In this document: positions 42,776 to 50,492 of the stretch, piece after piece | How the letters are laid out: the number at the start of each line of letters is the position of its first letter | Position numbering within the stretch: position 1 is the stretch's first letter | Assembly: GCA_022452035.1 (NCBI GenBank) | Contig: JAKURV010000003.1 | Location: forward strand, 62,001-126,000 | From: Acidimicrobiales bacterium | GTDB lineage: Bacteria; Actinomycetota; Acidimicrobiia; Acidimicrobiales; MedAcidi-G1 | Reading direction: 5' to 3' | Length of the DNA stretch: 64,000 bases | Notes under the pieces: generated by a model | Database searches by the model: none | What the model was told of the DNA's origin: nothing | Seen by the model: only the letters and a program-made list of their open reading frames with translations | Made by a program: the position numbers and the translations under genes

Positions 42776-45106
42776 ATGACCACCGACGAAACAGCGGCCG
42801 ACCCGACAGCCGCCTACGCGGGATTCACCGGCGAGGTTGGACGGATCATGTCGACCTCAACCCCGGCCTGGACACGCCCGTCCACCGCCCCGGACAGCGC
42901 CCCGAACGTACTGGTCGTCCTGGTGGACGACCTTGGCTATAGCGACGTGGGCTGCTATGGCTCCGAGGTGGACACCCCAAACATTGACCGACTGGCCGCC
43001 GACGGCCTGCGCTACACCAACTTCCACGTCAACCCGATGTGCTCACCCACCCGGGCCTCCCTGCTGACCGGTCTGAACCACCACCTGGCCGGCGTGGGCA
43101 CCGTATGCCATATGGAGCCCGGCTTCCCCGGCTACGCGGCGACCATCCGGGACGACGCCGTCACCATGGGAGAGGTACTCCGCGATGCCGGATGGTCCAC
43201 CCTCATGGTCGGAAAGTGGCACCTGTGCCCAGACTCGGAACTCAGCGAAGCCGGCCCCCGGACCGGGTGGCCGTGCCAGAAGGGCTTTGACCGCTTCTAC
43301 GGGATCCTGGACGGCTTTACGAACTTCCACCAGCCCCACCGCCTCTACGAGGACAATCGGGCACTGGACGTCGACGACTACCCCGAGGGCTACTACTTCA
43401 CCGACGACCTGACCGACCGGGCCCTAGGCATGGTGCACGAGCTACGCGACGGCCACCCCCGGACACCCTGGTTCCTGTACTTCGCCCACGGAGCGGTCCA
43501 TGCCCCCCTGCAGGCCAAGCCGGCCGACATTGAGAAGTACCGGGGCCGGTACGAGGCGGGCTGGGACGAAGTCCGGCGACTCCGCTTTGAACGCCAGAAG
43601 CAGCTGGGGATCATGGCCGACGACGTGGTTCTGCCGCCCCGGAACACCGAGGAGAACTACGCCGTGCGGGCCTGGGACGAGCTCACGGTGACGGAGAAAG
43701 AGGTCTTCGCCCGCTACCAGGAGATCTTCGCCGGGATGGTCGACAACGTGGATCAGAATCTAGGACGGCTCCGGACGGGTCTGGAGGAGATGGGGGAGTG
43801 GGAGAACACCATTGTGGTATTCACCTCCGACAACGGGGGGAGCCGTGAAGGCTTGGACAACGGCACCTCGGCCTACTTTCGCACCCTCATCGGCCAGACC
43901 CGACCCAATCCCCTGGACTCCGTTGAGCTGGACCACTCCCGAATGGACCTGATGGGTGGCCCGCAGACCTTGCCCCACTACCCGTCGGGGTGGGCCATGG
44001 TGTCGGGGACCCCGTTCCGCCTCTACAAGATCAACACTCACCAGGGTGGACACCAGGTTCCGTTCATCCTGTCGAAAGGCTCGGGCCTCCCTGGAGCAGG
44101 GGGTATCCGGCGCCAGTATCAGCACATCACCGATCTCCTGCCCACCGTCCTGGAGATGGTGGGCGTTGACCTGCCCACCGCGCGCGACGGTCGGCCGGTG
44201 CCACCTCCCGCTGGGGCCAGCTTCCAGAAATCGTTGGACGATCCGGACGCCGCCAGCACTCACCCCGAGCAGTACTACGAGCAGATGGGTCATCGCGGCA
44301 TGTACCGGGACGGTTGGTCGGCTGTGGTCTGCCGGAAGCCCCGGACACCGTTCAGCGGGGAGGAGTGGGAGCTCCACAACCTGGCCGAGGATCCGACGGA
44401 GAGTCAGAACCTGGCCGCCGACTACCCCGATCTGCTGGCCGAGCTGATCGAGGCATGGGAGCAAGCGGCGTGGGCCAACCAGGTGTTTCCCCTCGATGAG
44501 GGCAACAACCTGAAGAACCTGCTGCGACCCCCGTGGAGCACCGAGACGGCCGCCGAGGCCCACTTCCTACCCGGCAGCCCGACTACCGAGCGGTACCGGT
44601 CACTGCAACTCGTCAACTACCGCTCCTTCGAGGTCGAAGTGTCGCTCGAGGTGGCGGTCGATGACCACGGAACGCTGGTGGCCCACGGCGACCAGGGCGG
44701 CGGCTACGCCCTCTACGTAGTGGACGGGTGGCTCCAGCTGGCCTGGAACGGCTACGGCTCGTTAGTAGAGGTGGACGGCGGACCGGTCGCCCCGGGGACC
44801 ACCTCGGTGGTGCTGGCCGTGGAGGCGGTCGGAGACCTTGTCGTCCACGCACAGCTCCGGGTGGATGGGGCAGTCACCGGTGGGGCCCGGAACCTTCCGG
44901 CCCTGACCGCCATGGCGCCCTTTCAGGGCATTGACGTAGGGATCGACCGCCGTTCCCCGGTGTCGTGGGAGGTCCGGGAGCGGTTCGGGACCTTCCCGTG
45001 GACGGGGACGCTGCACCGGGTGACCTACCGTCCAGGGGAGTTGGCGCCGGACGCCGGCCCCCGATGGTTGGATGTCTTGCGCGAGGCCGGAACAAAATAC
45101 GAGTAG
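42776..45106 (+). CDS. Arylsulfatase-type sulfatase
   Basis: A 776-residue type I sulfatase that hydrolyses sulfate esters. The formylglycine motif is CSPTRASLLTG (Cys at about 89), to be oxidised by a formylglycine-generating enzyme encoded outside the window. Metal ligands are VVLVDDLGYSDVGCYG (Asp51/52) and FTSDNGGSREG (Asp-Asn). GKWHLCP holds catalytic Lys/His. The C-terminal 180 residues form an additional beta-rich domain (FEVEVSLEVAVDDHGTLV), probably substrate binding. No signal peptide is seen at the N-terminus, so it may be cytosolic. A Shine-Dalgarno AGGAG precedes the ATG. Confidence 0.93.
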   Translation: MTTDETAADPTAAYAGFTGEVGRIMSTSTPAWTRPSTAPDSAPNVLVVLVDDLGYSDVGCYGSEVDTPNIDRLAADGLRYTNFHVNPMCSPTRASLLTGLNHHLAGVGTVCHMEPGFPGYAATIRDDAVTMGEVLRDAGWSTLMVGKWHLCPDSELSEAGPRTGWPCQKGFDRFYGILDGFTNFHQPHRLYEDNRALDVDDYPEGYYFTDDLTDRALGMVHELRDGHPRTPWFLYFAHGAVHAPLQAKPADIEKYRGRYEAGWDEVRRLRFERQKQLGIMADDVVLPPRNTEENYAVRAWDELTVTEKEVFARYQEIFAGMVDNVDQNLGRLRTGLEEMGEWENTIVVFTSDNGGSREGLDNGTSAYFRTLIGQTRPNPLDSVELDHSRMDLMGGPQTLPHYPSGWAMVSGTPFRLYKINTHQGGHQVPFILSKGSGLPGAGGIRRQYQHITDLLPTVLEMVGVDLPTARDGRPVPPPAGASFQKSLDDPDAASTHPEQYYEQMGHRGMYRDGWSAVVCRKPRTPFSGEEWELHNLAEDPTESQNLAADYPDLLAELIEAWEQAAWANQVFPLDEGNNLKNLLRPPWSTETAAEAHFLPGSPTTERYRSLQLVNYRSFEVEVSLEVAVDDHGTLVAHGDQGGGYALYVVDGWLQLAWNGYGSLVEVDGGPVAPGTTSVVLAVEAVGDLVVHAQLRVDGAVTGGARNLPALTAMAPFQGIDVGIDRRSPVSWEVRERFGTFPWTGTLHRVTYRPGELAPDAGPRWLDVLREAGTKYE

Positions 45107-45119
45107 ACGGGAACCCACG

Positions 45120-45740
45120 ATGGACCTAGCCGACCTAGTCGACCCGGCCCACACCGCGTTATGCGTGGTGGAGTGCCAGAACGGGGTGGTCGGGCCGGCG
45201 TCCAGCATTCCCGCGGTAGCCGCTGCTGTGGCCGATGCCGACCTGCTGGCCCGTCTCGGAACCCTGGCAGTCGTCGCCCGGTCAGTCGGGGTCCGGGTAG
45301 TGCACTGCACCTTCCGGTCCCGGGAAGACCTGTGGGGCGGAAACCGGAACTCTCGGCTGTTCGCAGCCGCCCGGAAGTCCGAAGTCCAGCAGGTTGAGGG
45401 GACGGCGGCCGTGGAACCGGCAGCCGAGCTGGGATTCGACGCCGACGTGGACGTCGTGGTGTCCCGGTCCCACGGCCTGTCGGCAGCGTCGGGAACCCAG
45501 CTGATCCCCCTCCTCCGAAACGAGTCGGTGGCCACCGTGGTGGTTGTCGGCGTATCGCTGAACGTGGCCGTCCCCAACACCGTGTTCGACCTGGTCAACG
45601 CGGGTTTCCAAGTCGTGGTGCCCACCGACGGCTCTGTGGCCACCGATGCCGACTACGGCAACCGGGTCCTCGAGCACACGCTGGCCCACGTATCCACCCT
45701 GACCGATGTGACAACCCTGGCCGGAGTCTGGCAGCGCTGA
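45120..45740 (+). CDS. Isochorismatase-fold protein with altered catalytic residues
   Basis: A 206-residue cysteine-hydrolase superfamily protein. The fold is recognisable from HTALCVVECQNGVVG, RVVHCTFRSRED, TVVVVGVSLNVAVPNTVFDL and VVVPTDGSVAT. All three catalytic positions differ from the family: Asp is Glu19, Lys is Arg116 (VVSRSHGLSAASGT) and the nucleophilic Cys is Ala150 (GVSLNVA). Ordinary amidase or isochorismatase chemistry therefore looks impossible. It follows the sulfatase after 13 bases and may bind a related metabolite. The ATG at 45120 matches the family start. Confidence 0.8.
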   Translation: MDLADLVDPAHTALCVVECQNGVVGPASSIPAVAAAVADADLLARLGTLAVVARSVGVRVVHCTFRSREDLWGGNRNSRLFAAARKSEVQQVEGTAAVEPAAELGFDADVDVVVSRSHGLSAASGTQLIPLLRNESVATVVVVGVSLNVAVPNTVFDLVNAGFQVVVPTDGSVATDADYGNRVLEHTLAHVSTLTDVTTLAGVWQR

Positions 45741-45746
45741 GAGAGG

Positions 45747-45759
45747 CCGGCTCAGCCGG
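45747..45759. terminator. Hairpin between convergent genes
   Basis: CCGGC-TCA-GCCGG folds into a compact stem across the SulP stop and just after the isochorismatase-like stop. There is no T-run. Confidence 0.3.
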
Positions 45760-46993
45760 TGCGGCGCCTCCGAACCCCGATGGCCAGCGAGAGCAGGATC
45801 CCCACCAGGACACCCTGCTCCACCCGGGGGGCCAGGGCCAGCGTGGCGGCGAACGTCACCCAGGCCACCAGGGCGTCGCTGGTCGAGCGCCGGACCATTC
45901 CCACCAGCTCCGCCGGTCTGACCAGGCCGACCACGGCGGCGATGACCACGCCACCCAGAGTGGCTCGCGGCAAGGGGGCTAGGACATCGGCGAAGGGCAG
46001 GAAGACCAAGACGGTCACCCCAGTGACCAGGCCCGACCACCGGGTGCGGGCGCCGGCCAGACGGTTCAGCGAGGATCGGCTGAATGACCCACCTACCGGG
46101 AAGGAGCCTGAGAAGGCGGCGACAACGTTGGCCACCCCCTGGCTCACGAACTCCCGGCTGGCGCTCCACTTCTGGCCCTCCGCGTCAGCGAACACCCGAG
46201 CGATGGACGCCGGTTCGGCGTAACCGACCAGGGCGATGAGGATCCCTCCCACCAGGAGCGATCCCGTCGATCCCCACGGGAGGTCGAGCGACAGGTTGGG
46301 CATGCCAGTGGGGACGTCGCCCACCACCGGACCCCCGTAATCGGCCAGCCGGCTGACCAGGATGCCGCCCCCCACGGCCACCAACGCACCGGGGAACAGC
46401 CGGTGGATAACCCGACGGCCAGCCAGCACCAGCAGCGCCGTCACCACGGCGATGGCTAGGGCTGCCGCCTCCCACCGGTCCGGGTGGCCGAGGGACCAGC
46501 CGGCCCGCCAGAGCACTCCGCCTTCCGGGGCGACTACGCCGAAGGCTTTCGGGAGTTGGGAGGCCAGGATCAGGATGGCCGCCGCTGACGTGAAGCCCGT
46601 GACTACGGGGTCGCGCATGAGGTAAGTCACGACTCCAAGGCGGAGGAGCCCGAGGACCAACCGGGTTACCCCGACCAGCAGGGCTAGCAGGGCGGCCAAG
46701 GCCACATAGTTGGCCGTACCCACCTCGGCCAGGCCGGCCAGGGCGCCGAAGGTCAGGAGGCTGGTCAGGGCCACCGGCCCGGTCTGCAGGTAGGGCGAAG
46801 AGGCGAAGAAGGCGGCCAGGATGGGGGGGAGAGCCGAGGCGAAGAGACCCAGGTGGGGGGGCAGTCCGGCTAACTCGGCGTAGGCCATGGATTGGGGCAC
46901 AAGCACCATGGCCACGCTCAGCCCGGCCAGGAGGTCGGCCGGAACTGGGCGGTTCGGGGGGGCGGACGGTCCGCCGGTCCGGTCGTCGGGCAC
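45752..46993 (-). CDS. SulP-family anion transporter without STAS domain
   Basis: A 413-residue membrane protein with about 11-12 helices. The SulP signature is the N-terminal DLLAGLSVAMVLVPQSMAYAELAGLPP segment (in outline), with SLNRLAGARTRW and GSFPVGGSFSRSS later. Bacterial SulP proteins usually carry a C-terminal cytosolic STAS domain and reach about 500-580 residues. This one stops after the membrane part at IGVRRRRTG. Sulfate is the classic substrate, and the neighbouring sulfatase makes sulfate a reasonable guess; bicarbonate and organic acids are alternatives. The GTG start has TAGGGT 6 bases before it. Confidence 0.86.
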   Translation of the reverse strand: MPDDRTGGPSAPPNRPVPADLLAGLSVAMVLVPQSMAYAELAGLPPHLGLFASALPPILAAFFASSPYLQTGPVALTSLLTFGALAGLAEVGTANYVALAALLALLVGVTRLVLGLLRLGVVTYLMRDPVVTGFTSAAAILILASQLPKAFGVVAPEGGVLWRAGWSLGHPDRWEAAALAIAVVTALLVLAGRRVIHRLFPGALVAVGGGILVSRLADYGGPVVGDVPTGMPNLSLDLPWGSTGSLLVGGILIALVGYAEPASIARVFADAEGQKWSASREFVSQGVANVVAAFSGSFPVGGSFSRSSLNRLAGARTRWSGLVTGVTVLVFLPFADVLAPLPRATLGGVVIAAVVGLVRPAELVGMVRRSTSDALVAWVTFAATLALAPRVEQGVLVGILLSLAIGVRRRRTG

Positions 46994-46999
46994 CCTCGC

Positions 47000-47005
47000 A
47001 CCCTA
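47000..47005 (-). promoter_or_regulatory. Leaderless-type -10 element (TAGGGT) for the SulP gene
   Basis: Minus-strand TAGGGT ends 6 bases before the GTG at 46993. Confidence 0.5.
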
Positions 47006-47058
47006 CGGGGCGCCTCCAGGTTGTCGCCCATCACAGGGACCGGTCAGGCGCCGATCGG

Positions 47059-47064
47059 TAGCCT
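47059..47064 (+). promoter_or_regulatory. Leaderless-type -10 element (TAGCCT) for the mini-ORF/Nudix unit
   Basis: TAGCCT in GGTAGCCTCG context ends 6 bases before an ATG at 47071 that opens an eight-codon frame, not the Nudix start. Confidence 0.5.
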
Positions 47065-47070
47065 CGCCGT

Positions 47071-47097
47071 ATGGCGGTCTCCGGGTATGACGTATGA
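47071..47097 (+). CDS. Eight-codon leader ORF coupled to the Nudix gene
   Basis: The ATG 6 bases after TAGCCT opens a frame encoding MAVSGYDV and stops at TGA in 47095-47097. That stop overlaps the Nudix ATG as ATGA. The layout implies a leaderless mRNA whose first ribosome translates the mini-peptide and then re-initiates on the Nudix gene, which has no Shine-Dalgarno sequence of its own. The peptide itself has no recognisable attenuation codons. Alternatively the true transcription start lies elsewhere and the frame is chance. Confidence 0.4.
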   Translation: MAVSGYDV

Positions 47098-48005
47098 CTG
47101 GAGCCACAGAGTCGGGCAACGAGGTGCCCCTGTGGACTGGAACCCCTCGGGACCGGATCCCAGGAGACGGGGTCCCAATCCAACCGGCGGCCACCATCCT
47201 GCTGGTCGCCGATCGACCGGAACTCCAGGTCCTGGTCCTCCGACGGACCGAGGCATCGACCTTCGTGGCCGGCCACACCCTGTTTCCCGGCGGGAGGGTC
47301 GACGACGGGGACCGAGATCCCCGGTGGCCGGACCTGGTGGTGGGCCGGACGGCATCCGACGCCGTGCGGGCCCTTGGGGCGGACGACGGGTTGGCCTTCT
47401 GGACGGCGGCTGTTCGCGAGACCGTGGAGGAGGCCGGCCTGGTCGTGGGGATCGACGATCGGGCGCTGGCCGCCGACCTGGTACACCGGCGCCGTGACCT
47501 CGAGGAACAGAGGGTCAACTTGGCCGACCTGGTGGCCGATCGGGGGGCCACCCTCGACCTCTCCGGTATCCACCCCGTGGCCCGGTGGGTCACGCCCATG
47601 CCCAGCGATAAGCGGTACGACACGTACTTCTTCGTGGCCGGTGTGGACCCCGGGGTGGAGCCGGTGGTCGACGGGCGGGAGGCCGTCCACGCCGCCTGGT
47701 ACCGGCCGTCCGACGTTCTCGGGCGGTGGCGGGCCGGCGAGGTCACCATGATCAGCCCGACCATCGCCATGTTCCAGCGGTTGGCTTCCTACGCCACGAC
47801 GGGCGATCTGCTGGCCGCGGCGGCTGTCGGCGGACCCGTACTGAGGGCCCGTATCCTCGATGAGTCTGCCTCGCCGGTCCGCTTCGAGGGCGATCCCGGC
47901 TACGACGACGAAGGGACTCGCGAGAGCCTGGGCTGGGTCTGGCTGCCGATCGGCGACCTGCCGGATCCCACGGCCGGGTGGGATACGACCGCACCCTGCT
48001 CGTAG
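47094..48005 (+). CDS. Nudix hydrolase with extended Nudix box
   Basis: A 303-residue hydrolase of nucleoside-diphosphate-linked compounds. The Nudix box is split: FPGGRVDDGD supplies the glycine part, and about 30 residues later AAVRETVEEAGLVVG supplies the REXXEE metal-binding core. Such an insertion is known in NUDT19-like CoA or acyl-CoA diphosphatases, so CoA derivatives are possible substrates. WVTPMPSDKRYDTYFFVAG follows, and the C-terminal 80 residues are specific to this branch. The ATG overlaps the stop of a mini-ORF. Confidence 0.85.
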   Translation: MTGATESGNEVPLWTGTPRDRIPGDGVPIQPAATILLVADRPELQVLVLRRTEASTFVAGHTLFPGGRVDDGDRDPRWPDLVVGRTASDAVRALGADDGLAFWTAAVRETVEEAGLVVGIDDRALAADLVHRRRDLEEQRVNLADLVADRGATLDLSGIHPVARWVTPMPSDKRYDTYFFVAGVDPGVEPVVDGREAVHAAWYRPSDVLGRWRAGEVTMISPTIAMFQRLASYATTGDLLAAAAVGGPVLRARILDESASPVRFEGDPGYDDEGTRESLGWVWLPIGDLPDPTAGWDTTAPCS

Positions 48006-48008
48006 AAT
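48003..48008 (+). promoter_or_regulatory. Leaderless-type -10 element (TAGAAT)
   Basis: TAGAAT begins within the Nudix stop codon and ends 7 bases before the GTG at 48016. Confidence 0.5.
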
Positions 48009-48015
48009 TCCCTTC

Positions 48016-48540
48016 GTGGCTGCCCCGTCTTACGTTCCCGCTCCCGTCGTGCGCGCCACCGAGAGGACCTACACGGGTCCCCGTCGGCGCCTCGGCGCCT
48101 GGCGTGCCGGTCGGCCCGGTGAGGTCGTGGACCAGGGTGGCCAGCCCTGGGGGACCCGCCTGGGCAGTCAGGGCCCTGACCAGGGGTTCGCCCTGCGGCT
48201 TGCCCGGGCGTTCCGACCCCGCCTCCGCCTCGGCCCCGGCGAGCACGTAGCCGACGTGGTGGTGGGCTGCGTCGGCGTTGCCCTCAAGCGGGCTGCCCTG
48301 TTCGGCCGGGCTCCGGTAGCCGACGACCTGGAGGTGGCCTTCGGCCTGTTCGGGTTTTTGGACGAGCCACTGGTCGGACCGGCGTTGGAGGAACGTCGAC
48401 GTCTGTTCGCCGAGGCTTCTCACCACCACCACTACACCGAGGTGCGGCGCATCGTCGACCTAGTCCCGGACGCCACCCTCGGACTCACCCGGCAGGAAGC
48501 GCTGGATACCCGGGACGCCGGACGCGCCTTCACCCCCTGA
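48016..48540 (+). CDS. Protein of unknown function
   Basis: A 174-residue protein that I do not recognise. The middle (about 60-120) is moderately hydrophobic (VADVVVGCVGVALKRAALFG, then LEVAFGLFGFLDEP). A basic N-terminal part contains TERTYTGPRRRLGAWRAGRPGE, and a run of four histidines (SHHHHYTE) precedes the C-terminus and could bind metal. There is no signal peptide or clear membrane helix. The GTG start is set by TAGAAT 7 bases upstream. The next gene, a membrane protein, follows after 28 bases. Confidence 0.6.
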   Translation: MAAPSYVPAPVVRATERTYTGPRRRLGAWRAGRPGEVVDQGGQPWGTRLGSQGPDQGFALRLARAFRPRLRLGPGEHVADVVVGCVGVALKRAALFGRAPVADDLEVAFGLFGFLDEPLVGPALEERRRLFAEASHHHHYTEVRRIVDLVPDATLGLTRQEALDTRDAGRAFTP

Positions 48541-48568
48541 TCCGGTCCATCACCGACTGTCCTGACTG

Positions 48569-49201
48569 GTGACTCCCGATCCAACCGGCCCACAGAAGGG
48601 ACGGCTCCTTGACTCGGTCCTGCCGGTAGCCCTGTTCCTGGTCCTGAACCGGGTGTGGGGCCTTGCTGCCGGTGTGGCCGGAGCCACCCTTTGGAGCATC
48701 AAGGTGGCCGTCTCCCGTCGCCGTCGCGGCGAGGTGGTCGGACGCTTCCTCCCCATCTTGGTCGCTTACCTGGTGGTCAGGGCCGGTGTGGGTATCTGGA
48801 CCGATTCGGAGGCCGTGTACTTCGGGATCGGGATCGGCACCAAGGCCGCCATCGGCCTGGCCCTGATCGGCACCGTGGTGCGGGGACGCCCGATCCTGAC
48901 CCGCTACGCGCCGGCCGTCGTCCCGTTCAGCGCCGAAACACAGGCCCATCCTGGATACCACCGGGTGATGGCCCGCCTGACCGTCCTCCTGGGGGCCTAC
49001 CAGCTGGCCACCTCGACCTGGGATGTCTGGCTATTCAACCAAACGTCGACCGACGGCTACGTCCTGATCCGGTTTGTGGTCGGGTGGCCGGCCGGAACGG
49101 CGGCCACCATGGCGGCTTTTCTGTGGGCCGACCGGGCCCTACGGGTCGTTCCCGACTGCCCGGGCCTGTTCGAGCTAATGGAGCGGCCGGACCGTCGTTG
49201 A
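48569..49201 (+). CDS. Multi-pass membrane protein (VC0807/DUF3159-like)
   Basis: A 210-residue integral membrane protein with roughly five hydrophobic segments: LPVALFLVLNRVWGLAAGV, FLPILVAYLVVRAGVGIW, the segment after EAVYFGIGIGTKAA, LTVLLGAYQLATSTWDVWL, and the segment around GWPAGTAATMAAFLWA. A basic loop (SRRRRGE) follows helix 1. The pattern resembles the VC0807-like small membrane proteins of unknown function; I have not verified this. GTG start. Confidence 0.6.
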   Translation: MTPDPTGPQKGRLLDSVLPVALFLVLNRVWGLAAGVAGATLWSIKVAVSRRRRGEVVGRFLPILVAYLVVRAGVGIWTDSEAVYFGIGIGTKAAIGLALIGTVVRGRPILTRYAPAVVPFSAETQAHPGYHRVMARLTVLLGAYQLATSTWDVWLFNQTSTDGYVLIRFVVGWPAGTAATMAAFLWADRALRVVPDCPGLFELMERPDRR

Positions 49202-49215
49202 CCGGGGTCGGCCGG

Positions 49216-50427
49216 TCAGGCCGGCTCTAGCTCCAGGTGGGCCTCGCGGAGCCCGTAGACGAACGAGTTCGGCATCTCCACCGGGGTGGTCCCGGGAACC
49301 AAACGCAGGCCGGCCACCCGGCTCACGAACTCCTCGAAGAACACCCGGATCTCTAGCCGGGCCAACGCCGCCCCGAGGCAGAAGTGGGTTCCGAACCCGA
49401 AGGCCAGGTGGTGGTTGGGCGACCGGGTGACGTCGAAGGCCTCCGGATCGACGAAGTGGGCCGGGTCCCGGTTTGCCGACGAGTACATGAGGATCACCTG
49501 GTCGCCAGCCCGGACGGTGGTACCGGCCACTTCGGTGTCGGTGCCCGCCGTCCGGCACATGTTGTGGATGGGCGTCACCCAGCGGATGAACTCCTCAGTG
49601 GCCACGGCCAGGTCGGAGCCCTCGCGCAGAAGGGCCCACTGGTCGGGTTGTCGGGCCAGTTCCACCATGGTGCGGGCGAGCACCGTCCGCGTCGTCTCGG
49701 CTCCGCCGTCTAAGAGGAGCAAGCAGTCGGAGATCATCTCACTCAGGCCGAACTCATGGCCTTCGAGGCCCCGGTGCTGGCGGTCGATCCAGACCGACAT
49801 GACATCGTCCAGAGGGCAGCCGTCGGCGACCCCGGGCTTCTTGGCCTCGTAGAGTTCGGCGCAGGCGCCGGCGAACTCCATGGCGGCTGCGATCCCCGAC
49901 TGGTCGTGGTAGCGGGGGCCGCCGCCCAGGGCAATGGTTCGCTCCGACCACTCCTGGAGCTTCGGCCACATCTCGGCTGGGAACCCGAGCAGGAGGCCAA
50001 TCATCTGGGCCGGTAGGGGTGCCGCCAACTCGCCGACCACCTCGGATCGTCCGCCGGCTAGCACGTCGTCTAGCAGGCCGGTGACCACGCCGCGGACGTG
50101 GTCCTCCCACCGACTGGTGGCCCGTGGGGTAAAGCGACGCGACACCACATTGCGACGCAGCGTGTGGTGGGGGTCGTCCAGGCCGATGATCGAGCGGTCC
50201 GCCGGAATGTTGGGCCGGTAGCCCCGCTCGGTTCCCGAGGAGACGAAGGTCTCCTTGTCCCGCTCGATGGCTACGACGTCGTCGTAACGGGAGATGCCCC
50301 ACAGGTCGTTCACGGTGTCGCGGTGCACCGGGTCGTGCTCGCGCAGCCAGGCGTAGGTGGGGTAGGGGTCGCTGACGTAGAAATCGCCGTCCAGCAGGTC
50401 GATGCTCCGCGGCTGGTCCCTCGACAT
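49216..50427 (-). CDS. Cytochrome P450
   Basis: A 403-residue soluble bacterial P450 monooxygenase. The haem cysteine is in FGFGTHFCLGAALARLE (about Cys350), the I-helix oxygen-activation site is DGGAETTRTVL, and the K-helix ExxR motif is in EEFIRW. It needs a ferredoxin and reductase, which are not adjacent. Substrate unknown; P450s of this length often act on steroids, terpenes or fatty acids. The ATG is supported by TACGAT 6 bases upstream. It diverges from the zinc alcohol dehydrogenase gene. Confidence 0.93.
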   Translation of the reverse strand: MSRDQPRSIDLLDGDFYVSDPYPTYAWLREHDPVHRDTVNDLWGISRYDDVVAIERDKETFVSSGTERGYRPNIPADRSIIGLDDPHHTLRRNVVSRRFTPRATSRWEDHVRGVVTGLLDDVLAGGRSEVVGELAAPLPAQMIGLLLGFPAEMWPKLQEWSERTIALGGGPRYHDQSGIAAAMEFAGACAELYEAKKPGVADGCPLDDVMSVWIDRQHRGLEGHEFGLSEMISDCLLLLDGGAETTRTVLARTMVELARQPDQWALLREGSDLAVATEEFIRWVTPIHNMCRTAGTDTEVAGTTVRAGDQVILMYSSANRDPAHFVDPEAFDVTRSPNHHLAFGFGTHFCLGAALARLEIRVFFEEFVSRVAGLRLVPGTTPVEMPNSFVYGLREAHLELEPA

Positions 50428-50433
50428 GGGCGG

Positions 50434-50439
50434 ATCGTA
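50434..50439 (-). promoter_or_regulatory. Leaderless-type -10 element (TACGAT) for the P450 gene
   Basis: Minus-strand TACGAT ends 6 bases before the ATG at 50427. Confidence 0.5.
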
Positions 50440-50492
50440 CGGTCGGGTCTGCGATCTGGGGGAAGCGGGTGTGGGCCCGCCACGGTTGCGAC

